This document shows positions 26,147 to 35,633 of a stretch of 64,000 bases of DNA, piece by piece. The stretch is from the NCBI GenBank assembly GCA_964352785.1, contig CAYGTI010000006.1:93308-157307 (forward strand), read 5' to 3'. The stretch's first letter is position 1; every line of letters starts with the position of its first letter. This DNA is from JACOMS01 sp964352785 (lineage in GTDB: Bacteria; Pseudomonadota; Alphaproteobacteria; Caulobacterales; Maricaulaceae). The notes below the pieces were generated by a model. That model was given only the letters and a program-made list of their open reading frames with translations. It was not told the DNA's origin and made no database searches. Position numbers and translations under genes: made by a program.

Positions 26147-27145
26147 TCAAATTACCCGTTCAATGAGCCAAAACATCGATAACGAACCAATGAAGTAACT
26201 TGCTGTTATTTCAATAAACCGGCGACGTCCTATCTTTTTCGCCAAATAAAGGGCAATTAATAAAATTACTACGAAAGATAATTGTCCAAATTCGACACCT
26301 AGATTAAATGTCAAAAGCGCTGTTGGAACGTCTTGTTCTGGCATGCCTATATTTGAAAGCGCACTGGCAAAACCAAATCCATGTAAAAGCCCGAAGGCCG
26401 ATGCAATAATCCAAGGAAATTTTTCTGATAATTGTACTTTATCTGGTTTTTTAGCTAAAATTTCTGTTGCTAGAAAAATGATAGAGAGGGCAATGACGGC
26501 TTCAACTGGAGCTATCGGCAAGCTGATCCAGCCAAATGTCGTTGCTATTAAAGTGATGGAATGGGCCAGAGTAAAGGCTGTGATTGTTTCTACAATCCGT
26601 CTCGCTCCACTTATCAATAATACCAGACCAAGAACGAAGAGGAGATGGTCAAAGCCAAACCAAATATGTTCGACCCCAAGTATGAAGTAGGTCCTTGCAA
26701 CATCCCACCTTGATGGTTTGACAGAGATTTCCACGAAAGGCACATTCGCCGTTGCCCTTAATGTTTGTTGTTTTCCAGACGCGGGTTGATACCGCACAAG
26801 GACATCCGTGAGAGTTGCATCCAGCCCTTTGAAAGTAATCAACTTTCCTCTAATCGGCTCAGTGCATATAAAATCAAGGCGACTAATGATAGCAAATCCA
26901 GTATTCTTGCGATCTGTAATTCCGGATAGCAGACAGTCAGTAGGAAGCTCTGGTGTTACGGCAAGCGGGGCACCCAGGCGAATAGGCGCTTTCCACACGA
27001 GGCGATAGATAATCCCAGGTGTCTCGGATAGGCTATTCACTTGTTCTTCTATCTGTAAATAGCCCGGACGTATTTCATGAGCTTCTGCTCGACCCACAAG
27101 AGAAAGGGCAACAAAAACTATAATAATTAAGAATGATTTCATCAT
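26147..27145 (-). CDS. HupE/UreJ-2 family membrane protein
   Basis: 332 aa. A signal peptide (MMKSFLIIIVFVALSLVGRAEA) is followed by an extracytoplasmic domain of about 130 residues and then about six to seven membrane segments. The segment FILGVEHIWFGFDHLLFVLG (about 151-170) with its His and Asp, followed by ETITAFTLAHSITLIATTFG, is the HupE/UreJ-2 signature. Relatives are proposed nickel or metal permeases, but this long form with an N-terminal domain has no assigned substrate. It overlaps the parvulin-like gene by 4 bp and ends a four-gene leftward operon with two DUF3604 proteins. Metal supply to those putative metalloproteins is a possible role, inferred only from adjacency. Confidence 0.8.
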   Translation of the reverse strand: MMKSFLIIIVFVALSLVGRAEAHEIRPGYLQIEEQVNSLSETPGIIYRLVWKAPIRLGAPLAVTPELPTDCLLSGITDRKNTGFAIISRLDFICTEPIRGKLITFKGLDATLTDVLVRYQPASGKQQTLRATANVPFVEISVKPSRWDVARTYFILGVEHIWFGFDHLLFVLGLVLLISGARRIVETITAFTLAHSITLIATTFGWISLPIAPVEAVIALSIIFLATEILAKKPDKVQLSEKFPWIIASAFGLLHGFGFASALSNIGMPEQDVPTALLTFNLGVEFGQLSFVVILLIALYLAKKIGRRRFIEITASYFIGSLSMFWLIERVI

Positions 27146-27996
27146 TCTTTAGGCATCTCTATATCAATGCTATAACTTGCTCTTAACACTTTGAATGCAC
27201 TTTCTTGTGCCTCAAGTCTCGAAGCGTTAAGCCAATCTCGCTCGACGATCTCTCTCACATCTTCAAACGGAATAGGGGCCGCTGGTTTTTTTGCGTTTAT
27301 CTTAACAAGGTGGAGCCCGAAACCTGACTCTATTGGTCCCTGCCATGTTTGTTTGCGAATAGTTTGGATTTCTTCCCAAAGTTTCGAACCAAAAATCCGA
27401 CTTATTGTTCCTTCGTCTGCATTTTTGAGGGCCTGGGGCAGAGAAATGCTGTCTCCCAGGTTTTGAACATCGTTCGTCCGCTTGAGAACACTTAAGTCTG
27501 CTTTTGCTCTCGCCTCTTGATCCAATTGATAGTAAATTTGCTGAAAATCAAAAATGGCAGATTTTGAGTAATTGTCTAAATTTTTCTCGTAATATTCTAC
27601 AAGCGCATTTTCGGAGGGTTCTATTTCTTCCACACTACCTGCGGATAAGAATTCCATTTTTTGTCGGAGACGTCGTCGTATTACAACATCATTTTGATCA
27701 AGACCGAGGCGCCTTGCTTCCCGATAATAAATTTCTTCTTTGATATAATCCCTAACCAAGCCTTGTAACTCCTGATCGGTAGGCGGCCTTCCCCAGGTCT
27801 TCAACCAAAGCCCTGCCATGCGCTCCACTTGAGGCACCGTAACGACGATTGCATAGCTACCTTGAGATGGGGCTTTTACGCGTAAAGCATCCCATGCGAA
27901 TATTAGAATACCTATCGCGGTGAAGTGCAAAAGTGGGAGCCGCCAAAATGAACCGCGTTTTGGTTTGTTCAATGTTTCAGTAGGCATTGGCCTCAC
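27142..27996 (-). CDS. Membrane-anchored parvulin-like peptidyl-prolyl isomerase (PpiC/SurA type)
   Basis: 284 aa. One N-terminal membrane segment (about 22-41, LLHFTAIGILIFAWDAL) anchors a periplasmic part. An N-terminal chaperone-like helical region (PPTDQELQGLVRDYIKEEIY) is followed by a parvulin-like domain ending with GPIESGFGLHLVKINAKKP, a typical parvulin end (usually 'GPvxSxfGyHiIkv'). It probably helps fold exported proteins, such as the two DUF3604 lipoproteins whose genes lie immediately upstream; it overlaps its neighbours on both sides by 4 bp. Isomerase activity is not certain because the parvulin core is divergent. Confidence 0.8.
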   Translation of the reverse strand: MRPMPTETLNKPKRGSFWRLPLLHFTAIGILIFAWDALRVKAPSQGSYAIVVTVPQVERMAGLWLKTWGRPPTDQELQGLVRDYIKEEIYYREARRLGLDQNDVVIRRRLRQKMEFLSAGSVEEIEPSENALVEYYEKNLDNYSKSAIFDFQQIYYQLDQEARAKADLSVLKRTNDVQNLGDSISLPQALKNADEGTISRIFGSKLWEEIQTIRKQTWQGPIESGFGLHLVKINAKKPAAPIPFEDVREIVERDWLNASRLEAQESAFKVLRASYSIDIEMPKE

Positions 27997-29936
27997 TCAG
28001 TGTTTTTTGGATGATACCAAATGGGTGAGCTATAGGCGCGTTCTTGAGTGATTAAGTCAGCACTCTTAGGCATCTTGGCATTATAGCGAATAGCATCATA
28101 GGCATTCCATCGCGGGGTTGGTATTTCTATCACGCGTGTGTAATAAAAAGCTGGTAAATTCCTGTTAAAATCTGGATCTTTCCAAACAGTCTTTAATTCT
28201 GGACTGCCTATGGAATTACTATAATTTGGGCCGGTGAGATCGACCGTATTCCCAACCCGTTCTAATTTTCCTTGCTCATCAAAACCTCTGTCGTCAGACC
28301 AAACAACGTCATAAACCTGTTCTTTTAATTCGCCAGAATTATCTCGCCATCCTTTGACGACCTGAACGCGATCAAGATTAGCGCCTATCGGGTCTTTTAA
28401 CGCGGCTATAAGTAAAGTCGGTGCTTTACTCGGGTTTTGAGGATTGACAAGGTCTCCGCCCATGGGGATGCCTTTTTGATAACCGATATCGACATAGTTG
28501 GCGGCAGATAAATCTTCATTTTCAAAGTCCCAACCTGCAAACATACGTAATGAAATGCGTGGACCTGTCGTTGCGTAAACTTCCTTAGTCATAATTGCGT
28601 CGAAAATATCTTCGCGTGTATTCGATTTGGCCCAGACGCCGGCATATCCTCCCGCAAGATAATGCCAACCCATGCGCGAAACCTGAGACAAACCATCACC
28701 TTTTGAAGCACGGAATGCATTGGGCTCAGCATCACTATGTTTGCCAAAGAAATTATCTTCATCAGCTGTTGCAAGACCGGTATGGGCGTCAGTGGAGCCA
28801 ATAAGCCCGTATTTAAAAGGATTGAGACCTGTCCGACTCTCAAGTTCCAAGCCACGCTTAAGGGCTTCTCGAACATAATCACCCGCCAGCATATCTGGTG
28901 ATTTCAGCCCAGACATATCTAGATTTCCAAGGTCCCATCCCACATCACCGTAAGAGGCAAATTCATCATTTGGGGATAGAAAAGGATGGCTTTCACTGTC
29001 ACCTTTAATTTGAGTCACTTCCACAACGGGTTCCCAGCGCGCCGATTTAGCCGCATAATCAGCATCAATTGGACGGCCTTCAATATCACTAAAGGCGAAC
29101 ATCTGCCCGTTTGAAAGATTTGAATTATGGGGTATCGCTAATATTTTTCCACCCGTTTTCGTTTCATAGGCCGAAAGGGCGTCCCACAAATCCTCTGGGT
29201 TAATACTGAACGTGGCTGGGAAGGGTAAAATCTGATTGGCTTTATCAGCACCGTCTCGAAACATCACTACGCGATGAAGATTATCGCCAATATCTAGTGC
29301 GGTATATTCGTAACCAATAAAGGCGGTGAATTTTCCCGGTTCATTATATTGCTCTACCGTTTTGTTGTGAGCCTCCCAGACGGATCTGAATATCGGCCCA
29401 ACAATATTACGGTCTTTTAAAACTTCTGGTAGCTTCCCGGCGCCAAAGCGACTGATAAGTTCTTTCGCAGCTTGGGCTGAAGCGTCGCCGCCTTCTTGCA
29501 TCATCTCACTCCATCTTGCCACAGTAGGATCTGATATAAGCGCTGAATTGCCTTCCATTATCTGACGTGACATCCCTAACCCTTCTCCGTGATCGGCAAT
29601 CATAAGGAAATCTAGGGGCCTCTTTAATTGCGCGGGAATTCCAGACGTCGACATAACCATCTCGCCGCGTGCAAAACGAAGCGCGTCTTCAGGGGTTAAT
29701 CTTGCGCCGAATGCAAATGCATCAGCTGAATTCGTTGTGTGTAGATGTGTGTCGCCCCAAAATAAGTTCCGAGTATCAGTTTTGGGAATTATCGTAGTAG
29801 CATTATCAATATTTGAGTGATCGCCGCTGTAAGTCTTTGAGTCAGATACTTGCGAGTTTTGGGCTGGACTTGAACACCCAACGGCTATCGCTGAGGTCAG
29901 GCATAGGATTGTTTTTGTTGTTGTCGTTAATTTCAT
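27993..29936 (-). CDS. DUF3604 family lipoprotein, copy 1
   Basis: 647 aa with a lipoprotein signal (lipobox IAVGC, Cys at about residue 21). DUF3604 proteins have a PHP-like metal-binding start: FWGDTHLHTTNSADAFAFG (about 59-77), then LMIADHGEGLGM (about 111-122), LAIPHNSNLSNG and GLIGSTDAHTG, i.e. the spaced His/Asp ligands of a metal-dependent hydrolase. The function is unknown in the literature I recall. It is a tandem paralogue of the next gene; both end in RAYSSPIWY. It is co-transcribed with it, 9 bp apart, and with the parvulin-like and HupE-like genes. A role in breaking down the substrate imported by the nearby TonB receptor is inferred from shared regulatory repeats. Confidence 0.87.
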   Translation of the reverse strand: MKLTTTTKTILCLTSAIAVGCSSPAQNSQVSDSKTYSGDHSNIDNATTIIPKTDTRNLFWGDTHLHTTNSADAFAFGARLTPEDALRFARGEMVMSTSGIPAQLKRPLDFLMIADHGEGLGMSRQIMEGNSALISDPTVARWSEMMQEGGDASAQAAKELISRFGAGKLPEVLKDRNIVGPIFRSVWEAHNKTVEQYNEPGKFTAFIGYEYTALDIGDNLHRVVMFRDGADKANQILPFPATFSINPEDLWDALSAYETKTGGKILAIPHNSNLSNGQMFAFSDIEGRPIDADYAAKSARWEPVVEVTQIKGDSESHPFLSPNDEFASYGDVGWDLGNLDMSGLKSPDMLAGDYVREALKRGLELESRTGLNPFKYGLIGSTDAHTGLATADEDNFFGKHSDAEPNAFRASKGDGLSQVSRMGWHYLAGGYAGVWAKSNTREDIFDAIMTKEVYATTGPRISLRMFAGWDFENEDLSAANYVDIGYQKGIPMGGDLVNPQNPSKAPTLLIAALKDPIGANLDRVQVVKGWRDNSGELKEQVYDVVWSDDRGFDEQGKLERVGNTVDLTGPNYSNSIGSPELKTVWKDPDFNRNLPAFYYTRVIEIPTPRWNAYDAIRYNAKMPKSADLITQERAYSSPIWYHPKNTE

Positions 29937-29945
29937 GGCTATCTC

Positions 29946-31913
29946 CTATTGTGGTGTGTACCAAATAGGGGAACTATAGGCGCGTTCTTGGTGCTGCTTT
30001 TTTGCATCTGCTTTCAAGAGGTTTTCATCATTGTAGAATTCTGCATTATAAGCCAGCCAAGTTGGTGTAGGAATTTCAAGAACCCTGACATAATAAAAGG
30101 CTCGCTCTGTTGGATTAAAATTGGGGTCAGCCCAAAGGGTTGTTAACTCCGGTTGGCCAATTGAATTAAGGTAAGTGGCGTCACTAACCGTTGAGCCTAT
30201 CGTCATGAGCTTATTGTCATCTCCGATAGACCGATCGCCAGCCCAGGCAACGTCATACACATGTTCTTTGAGATCGCCGTCTTCGCCCAACCAGCCTTTG
30301 ATTACTTGAACGCGGTCCAAGTTTGCTCCGTCTGGATCTCGTTGCGCTTGAATTAAAAGTTGTGGTGTTTGCTCAACCTTAGATTCGGGTAAGTCACTGC
30401 CCATTGGTGCGCCTTTCGCATAACCAATTTGTGCAAGGTTGGGTGCGAAGGCATCGGAGGGCAGAAAGTCATACCCCGAAAAAACGCGCAGTTTGATGCG
30501 GGTTCCTGTGGTCGCGTAGACTTCCTTTCTCGCCATCGCATCAAAAAGCGACTCCCGCGTGTTAGCCTCTGCCCAGACCGCTGTTAATCCAGCTGCGGCG
30601 GACTCATAACTATAGACCCGCACATCTATGTCGCTGCCTGAATACTTTTGAATGATAGCACCGTTATAGCGGAAGTCTTCGCCTCCAGGCTCAGCAGGCG
30701 TCGCTTTCGAAAAGAAGTTGTCCTCTCCAGCTGTTGCAAGCGATGTATGGGAATCCGTTGCGCCTACGAGGCCAAACTTGAAAGGGTTTACCCCCAGTTC
30801 TTGTTCAAATTTTAATCCACGCTTCAGGGCTTCTCTTGCATATTCTCCAGCCAGCATTTCAGGCGTTTTCGCGGCAAACCCAAAGTTTCCCCTGTCCCAA
30901 TTCCAAAAATCTGCAAATTCGTCGTTTGGCGAAAGTATGGGGTGAGCTTCTCCGTCTCCCTTTATTTGGGTTACCTCATAGAGAGGCTCCCAACGCTGAC
31001 GCCTTACAGAATAATCGGTATCAAATGGCTGTCCTTGTATATCGACACTATCGAACATTGTTCCATTAGAAAGATTTCCATTATGCGGAATTGCCATGAC
31101 TTGCCCACCTGTCATGTCTTCGTAGTTTTCCATAAAAGCCCACAGGTCTTCTGGATCCGTGCTTTCGACTGAGGAAAAGGGTAAGATTGAGCCAGCGATG
31201 TCTTTCCCGTCACGAAATACTACAACTCTGTGGAGGTTGTTTGTTTGTAATGCTGACGTGTATTCATAACCGATCAAGGACGTAAATTGACCTGGTTGGT
31301 TGTGGTCTTCAGCCGCCGTTGTAATTCTGTCCCACATCGAGCGGCGTATATCATCCCTATGTAGTGGGGGCTTGCCTGTTGTTGCCCTTATTTGAGCGAA
31401 TCGACGATATGCGGCAATGGGGTCATCACTATTCGTCAAATCATATAATTCTTTCCCTATAGGGTCACTTAAAACAATTGGATTATCCTCTGCGATCATA
31501 GGCGCGATTCCCAATGACTCGGCATGATCCGCGATAACAAGAAAGTCTAATGGACGAGATAGTTTTGCCTTAGCGCCTAGCGACGCTATTACAATTTCTC
31601 CTTTGGCAAAACGATAGGCTTGATCGGGATTCAAGCGATCACCAACCATCCCGGCATCAAATGAATAAGACGTGTGTAAGTGCGTGTCGCCAAAATAAAC
31701 CTCTTGAGGAAAATCCTGTTCAACATAAGGAGAGTAGTGGAGCGGTTTTTTTAGTTGTGTTCGTTCGGCTAAAAAGGCCTCATTGTCGGCCAGCGGTAAT
31801 GTTTGTGTTGGTTGTTCGCAAGCGATAAGGCTTGTGACGGTTGATAACAGTAAAATGAGATACAGTCTTACATTAGTCGTTCTTTGTACATTCCTAGTTT
31901 CAAAGCCAACCAT
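29946..31913 (-). CDS. DUF3604 family lipoprotein, copy 2
   Basis: 655 aa, first gene of the leftward operon. A hydrophobic segment ends in a lipobox (SLIAC, Cys at about residue 32). Metal-ligand motifs parallel those of copy 1: YFGDTHLHTSYSFDAGMVG, LVIADHAESLGI, MAIPHNGNLSNG and LVGATDSHTS. Compared with copy 1 it has an insert around residues 440-460 (PGGEDFRYNGAIIQKY onward), so the paralogues have diverged and may act on different parts of a substrate. The ATG at 31913 has GAGGACTAT before it. The upstream region holds the repeat TTGACTT-N14-TTGACTT, probably bound by the divergent AraC-family regulator. Confidence 0.87.
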   Translation of the reverse strand: MVGFETRNVQRTTNVRLYLILLLSTVTSLIACEQPTQTLPLADNEAFLAERTQLKKPLHYSPYVEQDFPQEVYFGDTHLHTSYSFDAGMVGDRLNPDQAYRFAKGEIVIASLGAKAKLSRPLDFLVIADHAESLGIAPMIAEDNPIVLSDPIGKELYDLTNSDDPIAAYRRFAQIRATTGKPPLHRDDIRRSMWDRITTAAEDHNQPGQFTSLIGYEYTSALQTNNLHRVVVFRDGKDIAGSILPFSSVESTDPEDLWAFMENYEDMTGGQVMAIPHNGNLSNGTMFDSVDIQGQPFDTDYSVRRQRWEPLYEVTQIKGDGEAHPILSPNDEFADFWNWDRGNFGFAAKTPEMLAGEYAREALKRGLKFEQELGVNPFKFGLVGATDSHTSLATAGEDNFFSKATPAEPGGEDFRYNGAIIQKYSGSDIDVRVYSYESAAAGLTAVWAEANTRESLFDAMARKEVYATTGTRIKLRVFSGYDFLPSDAFAPNLAQIGYAKGAPMGSDLPESKVEQTPQLLIQAQRDPDGANLDRVQVIKGWLGEDGDLKEHVYDVAWAGDRSIGDDNKLMTIGSTVSDATYLNSIGQPELTTLWADPNFNPTERAFYYVRVLEIPTPTWLAYNAEFYNDENLLKADAKKQHQERAYSSPIWYTPQ

Positions 31914-31965
31914 ATAGTCCTCAATATCATTTTTTCTTGCTTTATATCACTTAATGCAAACAAAA

Positions 31966-31995
31966 ATTGACTTTGTGTCCGGTGTGATTGACTTT
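31966..31995 (+). promoter_or_regulatory. Direct repeat ATTGACTTT, 21-bp spacing: candidate AraC-regulator site for the DUF3604 operon
   Basis: ATTGACTTT occurs at 31966-31974 and again at 31987-31995, exactly two helical turns apart. It lies in the interval between the DUF3604 operon and the AraC-family gene, about 54 bp from the DUF3604 start codon. The boxes read against the direction of DUF3604 transcription. The same arrangement precedes the TonB receptor gene (33105-33134). Confidence 0.6.
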
Positions 31996-32015
31996 TAAGG
32001 AGGTTGGGCACACAA

Positions 32016-33068
32016 ATGTGGCGGTCTCAGTGGGAAAATTTAGGGCATCGTATAATGGGAAAAAACAGTGGCTTGACGATACGAGCAGGTGCCTTTGAAG
32101 GTTTCCGTGATCTTACCTCGGAACTCGGCGTTGACCCGAAAGCCATTTTTGAAGCCGTTGGAATAGATCAAGCTATGTTGGAAGTGCCGGATAACAAGAT
32201 ACCGGTCGATAAATTTAGAATGGCTTTAAACAAAGCCGCTGATCAAACTGGCGAGCGAAACTTTGGATTATTAATGTCACAAAGGCAAAGTTTTGAAAAA
32301 TTCGGAATACTTGGATATCTTGCCCGTCATGCACCCACATTAGACGTTATGATAAGCAAACTTATTTCTTATTTGAGGACACATGATACGGCAACAGTTA
32401 CATCTTTGAGTGTCACGAACGAAACAGCTTTGTGTACAATCAAGATGATAGGTCTCTCAGATGTCCCATCCATTCAACATAAGGAACTAGGCCTTGGTTT
32501 AGTTGTTAAGCTTATTCGAAATGTTACTTATGCTTCATGGGCACCTGAAGCTATATATTTTGACCATATGAAGCCAGAAAACTATCGGGCCCATAGCCGT
32601 ATATTCAATTGCCCTGTTTATTATTCCCAATCTGAAAGTGCATTGGAGCTTTTATCTGGAGACTTGAAACTACCGCTCACAACTTCGGATCCTGGCTTAT
32701 ACGCTCTTCTTCATAAGTATCTGGATCATGTGGATGAAAACCTCGGCGGTGACTTCGTGTCTATAGTAGGAAATGCTATAAAATCTCAACTAGACCAAGG
32801 AAAACCAAGTCTTGGCCGAACAGCAAAACTCGTCGGTATGAGCCCTTCTGTTTTGCAGCGGAGGCTCAAGCAAGAGGACACAACATTTCAAGAAGTTTTT
32901 CAGGATATTCGACATAGTGTTGCCTGTCAGTATCTGATGAATACTGAACTGTCTCTGGCCACAATTTCTTCCCTTATCGGCTATTCTGAGCCTGCAATTT
33001 TTACCCGTGCCTTTAAGCGAAAAGCAGGTTTAGCACCAAGAAACTGGCGCCAAAAAGCGCAAGGTTGA
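32016..33068 (+). CDS. AraC-family transcriptional regulator (OruR/ArgR-like)
   Basis: 350 aa from the ATG at 32016. A TTG at 32004 is directly against the Shine-Dalgarno TAAGGAGG (31996-32003) and is unlikely, whereas the ATG is 12 bases after it. The N-terminal two thirds are of the arabinose-binding-like domain found in OruR/ArgR-type regulators, and the C-terminal domain has two helix-turn-helix units (ARTAKLVGMSPSVLQRRL-like and ISSLIGYSEPAIFTRAF). Such proteins usually activate genes in response to a small ligand. It lies between the DUF3604 operon and the TonB receptor, both preceded by the same direct repeat, so it is the likely activator of both. The ligand is unknown. Confidence 0.88.
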   Translation: MWRSQWENLGHRIMGKNSGLTIRAGAFEGFRDLTSELGVDPKAIFEAVGIDQAMLEVPDNKIPVDKFRMALNKAADQTGERNFGLLMSQRQSFEKFGILGYLARHAPTLDVMISKLISYLRTHDTATVTSLSVTNETALCTIKMIGLSDVPSIQHKELGLGLVVKLIRNVTYASWAPEAIYFDHMKPENYRAHSRIFNCPVYYSQSESALELLSGDLKLPLTTSDPGLYALLHKYLDHVDENLGGDFVSIVGNAIKSQLDQGKPSLGRTAKLVGMSPSVLQRRLKQEDTTFQEVFQDIRHSVACQYLMNTELSLATISSLIGYSEPAIFTRAFKRKAGLAPRNWRQKAQG

Positions 33069-33104
33069 ATAAAAAGCCGTTTATAAAATCTCGTTGAGCG
33101 ACTA

Positions 33105-33134
33105 AAAGTCAATATTTTATAATAATAAGTCAAG
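33105..33134 (-). promoter_or_regulatory. Direct repeat TTGACTT, 21-bp spacing: candidate AraC-regulator site for the TonB receptor
   Basis: On the minus strand the two boxes read CTTGACTTA and ATTGACTTT, with their cores (33106-33112 and 33127-33133) 21 bp apart. They end about 60 bp before the receptor ATG and read against the direction of transcription, exactly as at the DUF3604 operon. A possible -10 element TATAAAAT follows at about 33165. Confidence 0.6.
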
Positions 33135-33192
33135 GTTTGAGATTTGGTTAAGCCATAGTCTCCTTATAAAATAAAAACACAGGGGAAAAATA

Positions 33193-35604
33193 ATGACCAA
33201 AAAGGCATTTCTATTGGCGGGCGCAAGTTCGCTTCTGTTCAGCACACAAGCATTTGCCCAAATCAATGACGAAATCATTGTGACGGCGACAAAAAGAGCT
33301 GAAAGTATTCAAGATGTTCCAATATCAATTTCAGCATATGGAGCAGACTTTATAGAAGACTCGGGCGTGCAGGACATCCGTGACATTGCGCTTTACTCAC
33401 CCAACTTCACAATTTCCAACTCTTCTCAATTGTCCAATAATCGTATTGCGATTCGCGGAGTAGGGTCTGTTGGCAACGCTGGTATCGAGCCATCGGTGGG
33501 TGTCTTCATTGATGGGGTATATTATCCAAGACCGGGCACTGTAATAGGGAATTTGATGGACATTGAAGCGGTTGAGGTGCTGCGTGGGCCCCAAGGAACC
33601 CTTTTTGGACGCAATACACCGATGGGGGCCTTGAACGTTCGGACAAAAGATCCGTCTATGGCCGGATATGAAGGTAATTATCAGGTTGGCTATGGCAGCC
33701 AGAACGCTTTTAACATCGGGGCGGCTGTCAATATACCATTAGGTGAGAATGCTGCGGCACGGATTAGTGGGAAATATACAGATCGCGACGGTTATGGCGA
33801 CAATTTGATCACGGGAGAGAATTTTGGCGCACGAGATGATTTGAATTTAAGAGGCAAACTCTTGTTTCAACCGACAGATAATTTATCTGTTAAATTGTCT
33901 GCGGATTACGGGAAGATTAATTCCGAAGGCCAGACAATCGAGTATTTAAACAGCGCAGATAGCCAGATTTTACGCGGGACATTAAATACGCTTATTGGTC
34001 TGGACCCGTCTTTAACCGTCAATGGCTTAGACCTTCTGACAGACGACCCATTTGATCACGATATTTATCAAGATCATCGCGATAACTTAAATGATGCTCA
34101 GTGGGGAATAGCGGGTGAAGTCACCTACACGCTTGCTTCAGGACATGAGATTAAATCAATAACATCGAAACGTAATTGGGATGCAGATTATTTTGAAAGC
34201 GCTATTCGCTTGCCGATTAAGCTATTTCCTCGTGTCACAGACTATAAAAATGATACATTCTCCCAGGAAATACAGCTTCTCTCTCCAACTGGTGGAGCCT
34301 TTGATTATCTTTTGGGGGCTTTCTATTACAAAGAGGATTACCAGATATCGCAAGATTTTGACCTTGGAAGCGAGTTCTGTAGCCCAGTCGTCTTTGGTGT
34401 GCTCTTCCAACAGGCCTTGGCAGGTGTAGGGCCGTTTGATCCAGCAAATGGCGGTCCAGGTGCGCTGCCGCCAGCAGTAGCGCAGGGGGCGGCAGGGGCT
34501 CAAGCTGCAGGCTGCGATGCGGGCACCCAAATTGGTGCGTCTGATAGTGAGTTCGACCAAGACCTCGAAAGCATAGCAATTTTTGGACAGGGGACATATC
34601 ACGTATCAGATGCGCTCTCTCTCACATTGGGAGGACGTTATACTGATGATGATAAAACGGCGAATTTTACGAATGTCGTTAATAACCCATTTGTTATTGG
34701 TCTAGCGGTTCGTGATAATGAGTCACAGTTGGATTTGGATATTGATGAGTTTGGCTTTGACTCTTCACAATTCACCTATTTTGCCAATCTAAGCTATGAT
34801 GTTTCAGATGACGTGATGGTCTTTGCGACAACCTCAACAGGTTATAAGTCCGGCGGGTTTAATACGGACGGTACATTCCCTGCGTTAACCCGAGAGCAGC
34901 GCATCTTTGGTCCTGAAGATACGACTAATTATGAGCTAGGCATTAAAAGTACGCTAGCGGATGGTAAGGTTCAGTTAAATGCCACTGCATTCCGTATGGA
35001 TATTGAAGGCTTCCAAGACAGAGCTTTTGACGGTATTTCCTTCATAACCCGAAATGTTGGTTCATTGCGACAGCAAGGTATTGAGACGGATGCAGTATTT
35101 AAACCGATCGAGCAGCTAAGCTTTATTGGTGGGGCCTCTTATCTTGACTCAGAATTTACAGACTACAGAAACGCATCTCCGTTGCCGGGTGGTCCAGTGC
35201 AAGATTTGACTGGGCAAAGAAATCACTTTGCGCCGAAATTCCAAGGGTCACTTGTTGCAGACTGGAGCGATAATTTGGAGGCTTTTGGGGGGTCGATGTA
35301 TTTCCTTCGTGGCGAAGTACAACATACGGGATCGCAAAATATTGGAGCAAATACCAACCAAAGTAATCAAACTGTTCAAGAGAGTTACAGCCTCTTGAAT
35401 GCGCGCGTCGGCATTCGGGCTGATGATGATCGTTGGGAGTTTAACGTTTGGGGTAAAAACCTATCCGACAAAGGATATTGTCTGACAATCTTTGAGCAGC
35501 CATTTGCGTCTCAATTGAACGGCGTGCGCAATCTGACGTCACCGCAACGTTGCGCGGTTGGCGCGCCTTTAACATATGGCGTGGAACTAAAGTTCAGGCA
35601 TTAA
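33193..35604 (+). CDS. TonB-dependent outer-membrane receptor
   Basis: 803 aa. The signal peptide ends at STQAFA-Q (about residue 22). A TonB-box-like DEIIVTATKR (about 26-35), a plug domain with VEVLRGPQGTLFGRNTPMGA (about 125-144) and a beta-barrel ending in aromatic-terminated strands are present. It is of the large FecA/CirA-like group common in Caulobacterales and Sphingomonadales that take up sugars, aromatics or lipidic compounds. A Gly/Ala/Pro-rich loop lies near residues 415-440. A perfect 10-bp hairpin follows the gene, then the aldehyde dehydrogenase. Its substrate is unknown but should be the inducer or substrate of the surrounding oxidation genes. Confidence 0.93.
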   Translation: MTKKAFLLAGASSLLFSTQAFAQINDEIIVTATKRAESIQDVPISISAYGADFIEDSGVQDIRDIALYSPNFTISNSSQLSNNRIAIRGVGSVGNAGIEPSVGVFIDGVYYPRPGTVIGNLMDIEAVEVLRGPQGTLFGRNTPMGALNVRTKDPSMAGYEGNYQVGYGSQNAFNIGAAVNIPLGENAAARISGKYTDRDGYGDNLITGENFGARDDLNLRGKLLFQPTDNLSVKLSADYGKINSEGQTIEYLNSADSQILRGTLNTLIGLDPSLTVNGLDLLTDDPFDHDIYQDHRDNLNDAQWGIAGEVTYTLASGHEIKSITSKRNWDADYFESAIRLPIKLFPRVTDYKNDTFSQEIQLLSPTGGAFDYLLGAFYYKEDYQISQDFDLGSEFCSPVVFGVLFQQALAGVGPFDPANGGPGALPPAVAQGAAGAQAAGCDAGTQIGASDSEFDQDLESIAIFGQGTYHVSDALSLTLGGRYTDDDKTANFTNVVNNPFVIGLAVRDNESQLDLDIDEFGFDSSQFTYFANLSYDVSDDVMVFATTSTGYKSGGFNTDGTFPALTREQRIFGPEDTTNYELGIKSTLADGKVQLNATAFRMDIEGFQDRAFDGISFITRNVGSLRQQGIETDAVFKPIEQLSFIGGASYLDSEFTDYRNASPLPGGPVQDLTGQRNHFAPKFQGSLVADWSDNLEAFGGSMYFLRGEVQHTGSQNIGANTNQSNQTVQESYSLLNARVGIRADDDRWEFNVWGKNLSDKGYCLTIFEQPFASQLNGVRNLTSPQRCAVGAPLTYGVELKFRH

Positions 35605-35633
35605 AAATTCGGGGCGGAGCATTCCGAAATAAA

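Noticed and set aside
34222..34602. Two long open frames on the minus strand inside the TonB receptor gene
   Set aside because: Antisense shadows produced by the Gly/Ala-rich loop of the receptor.
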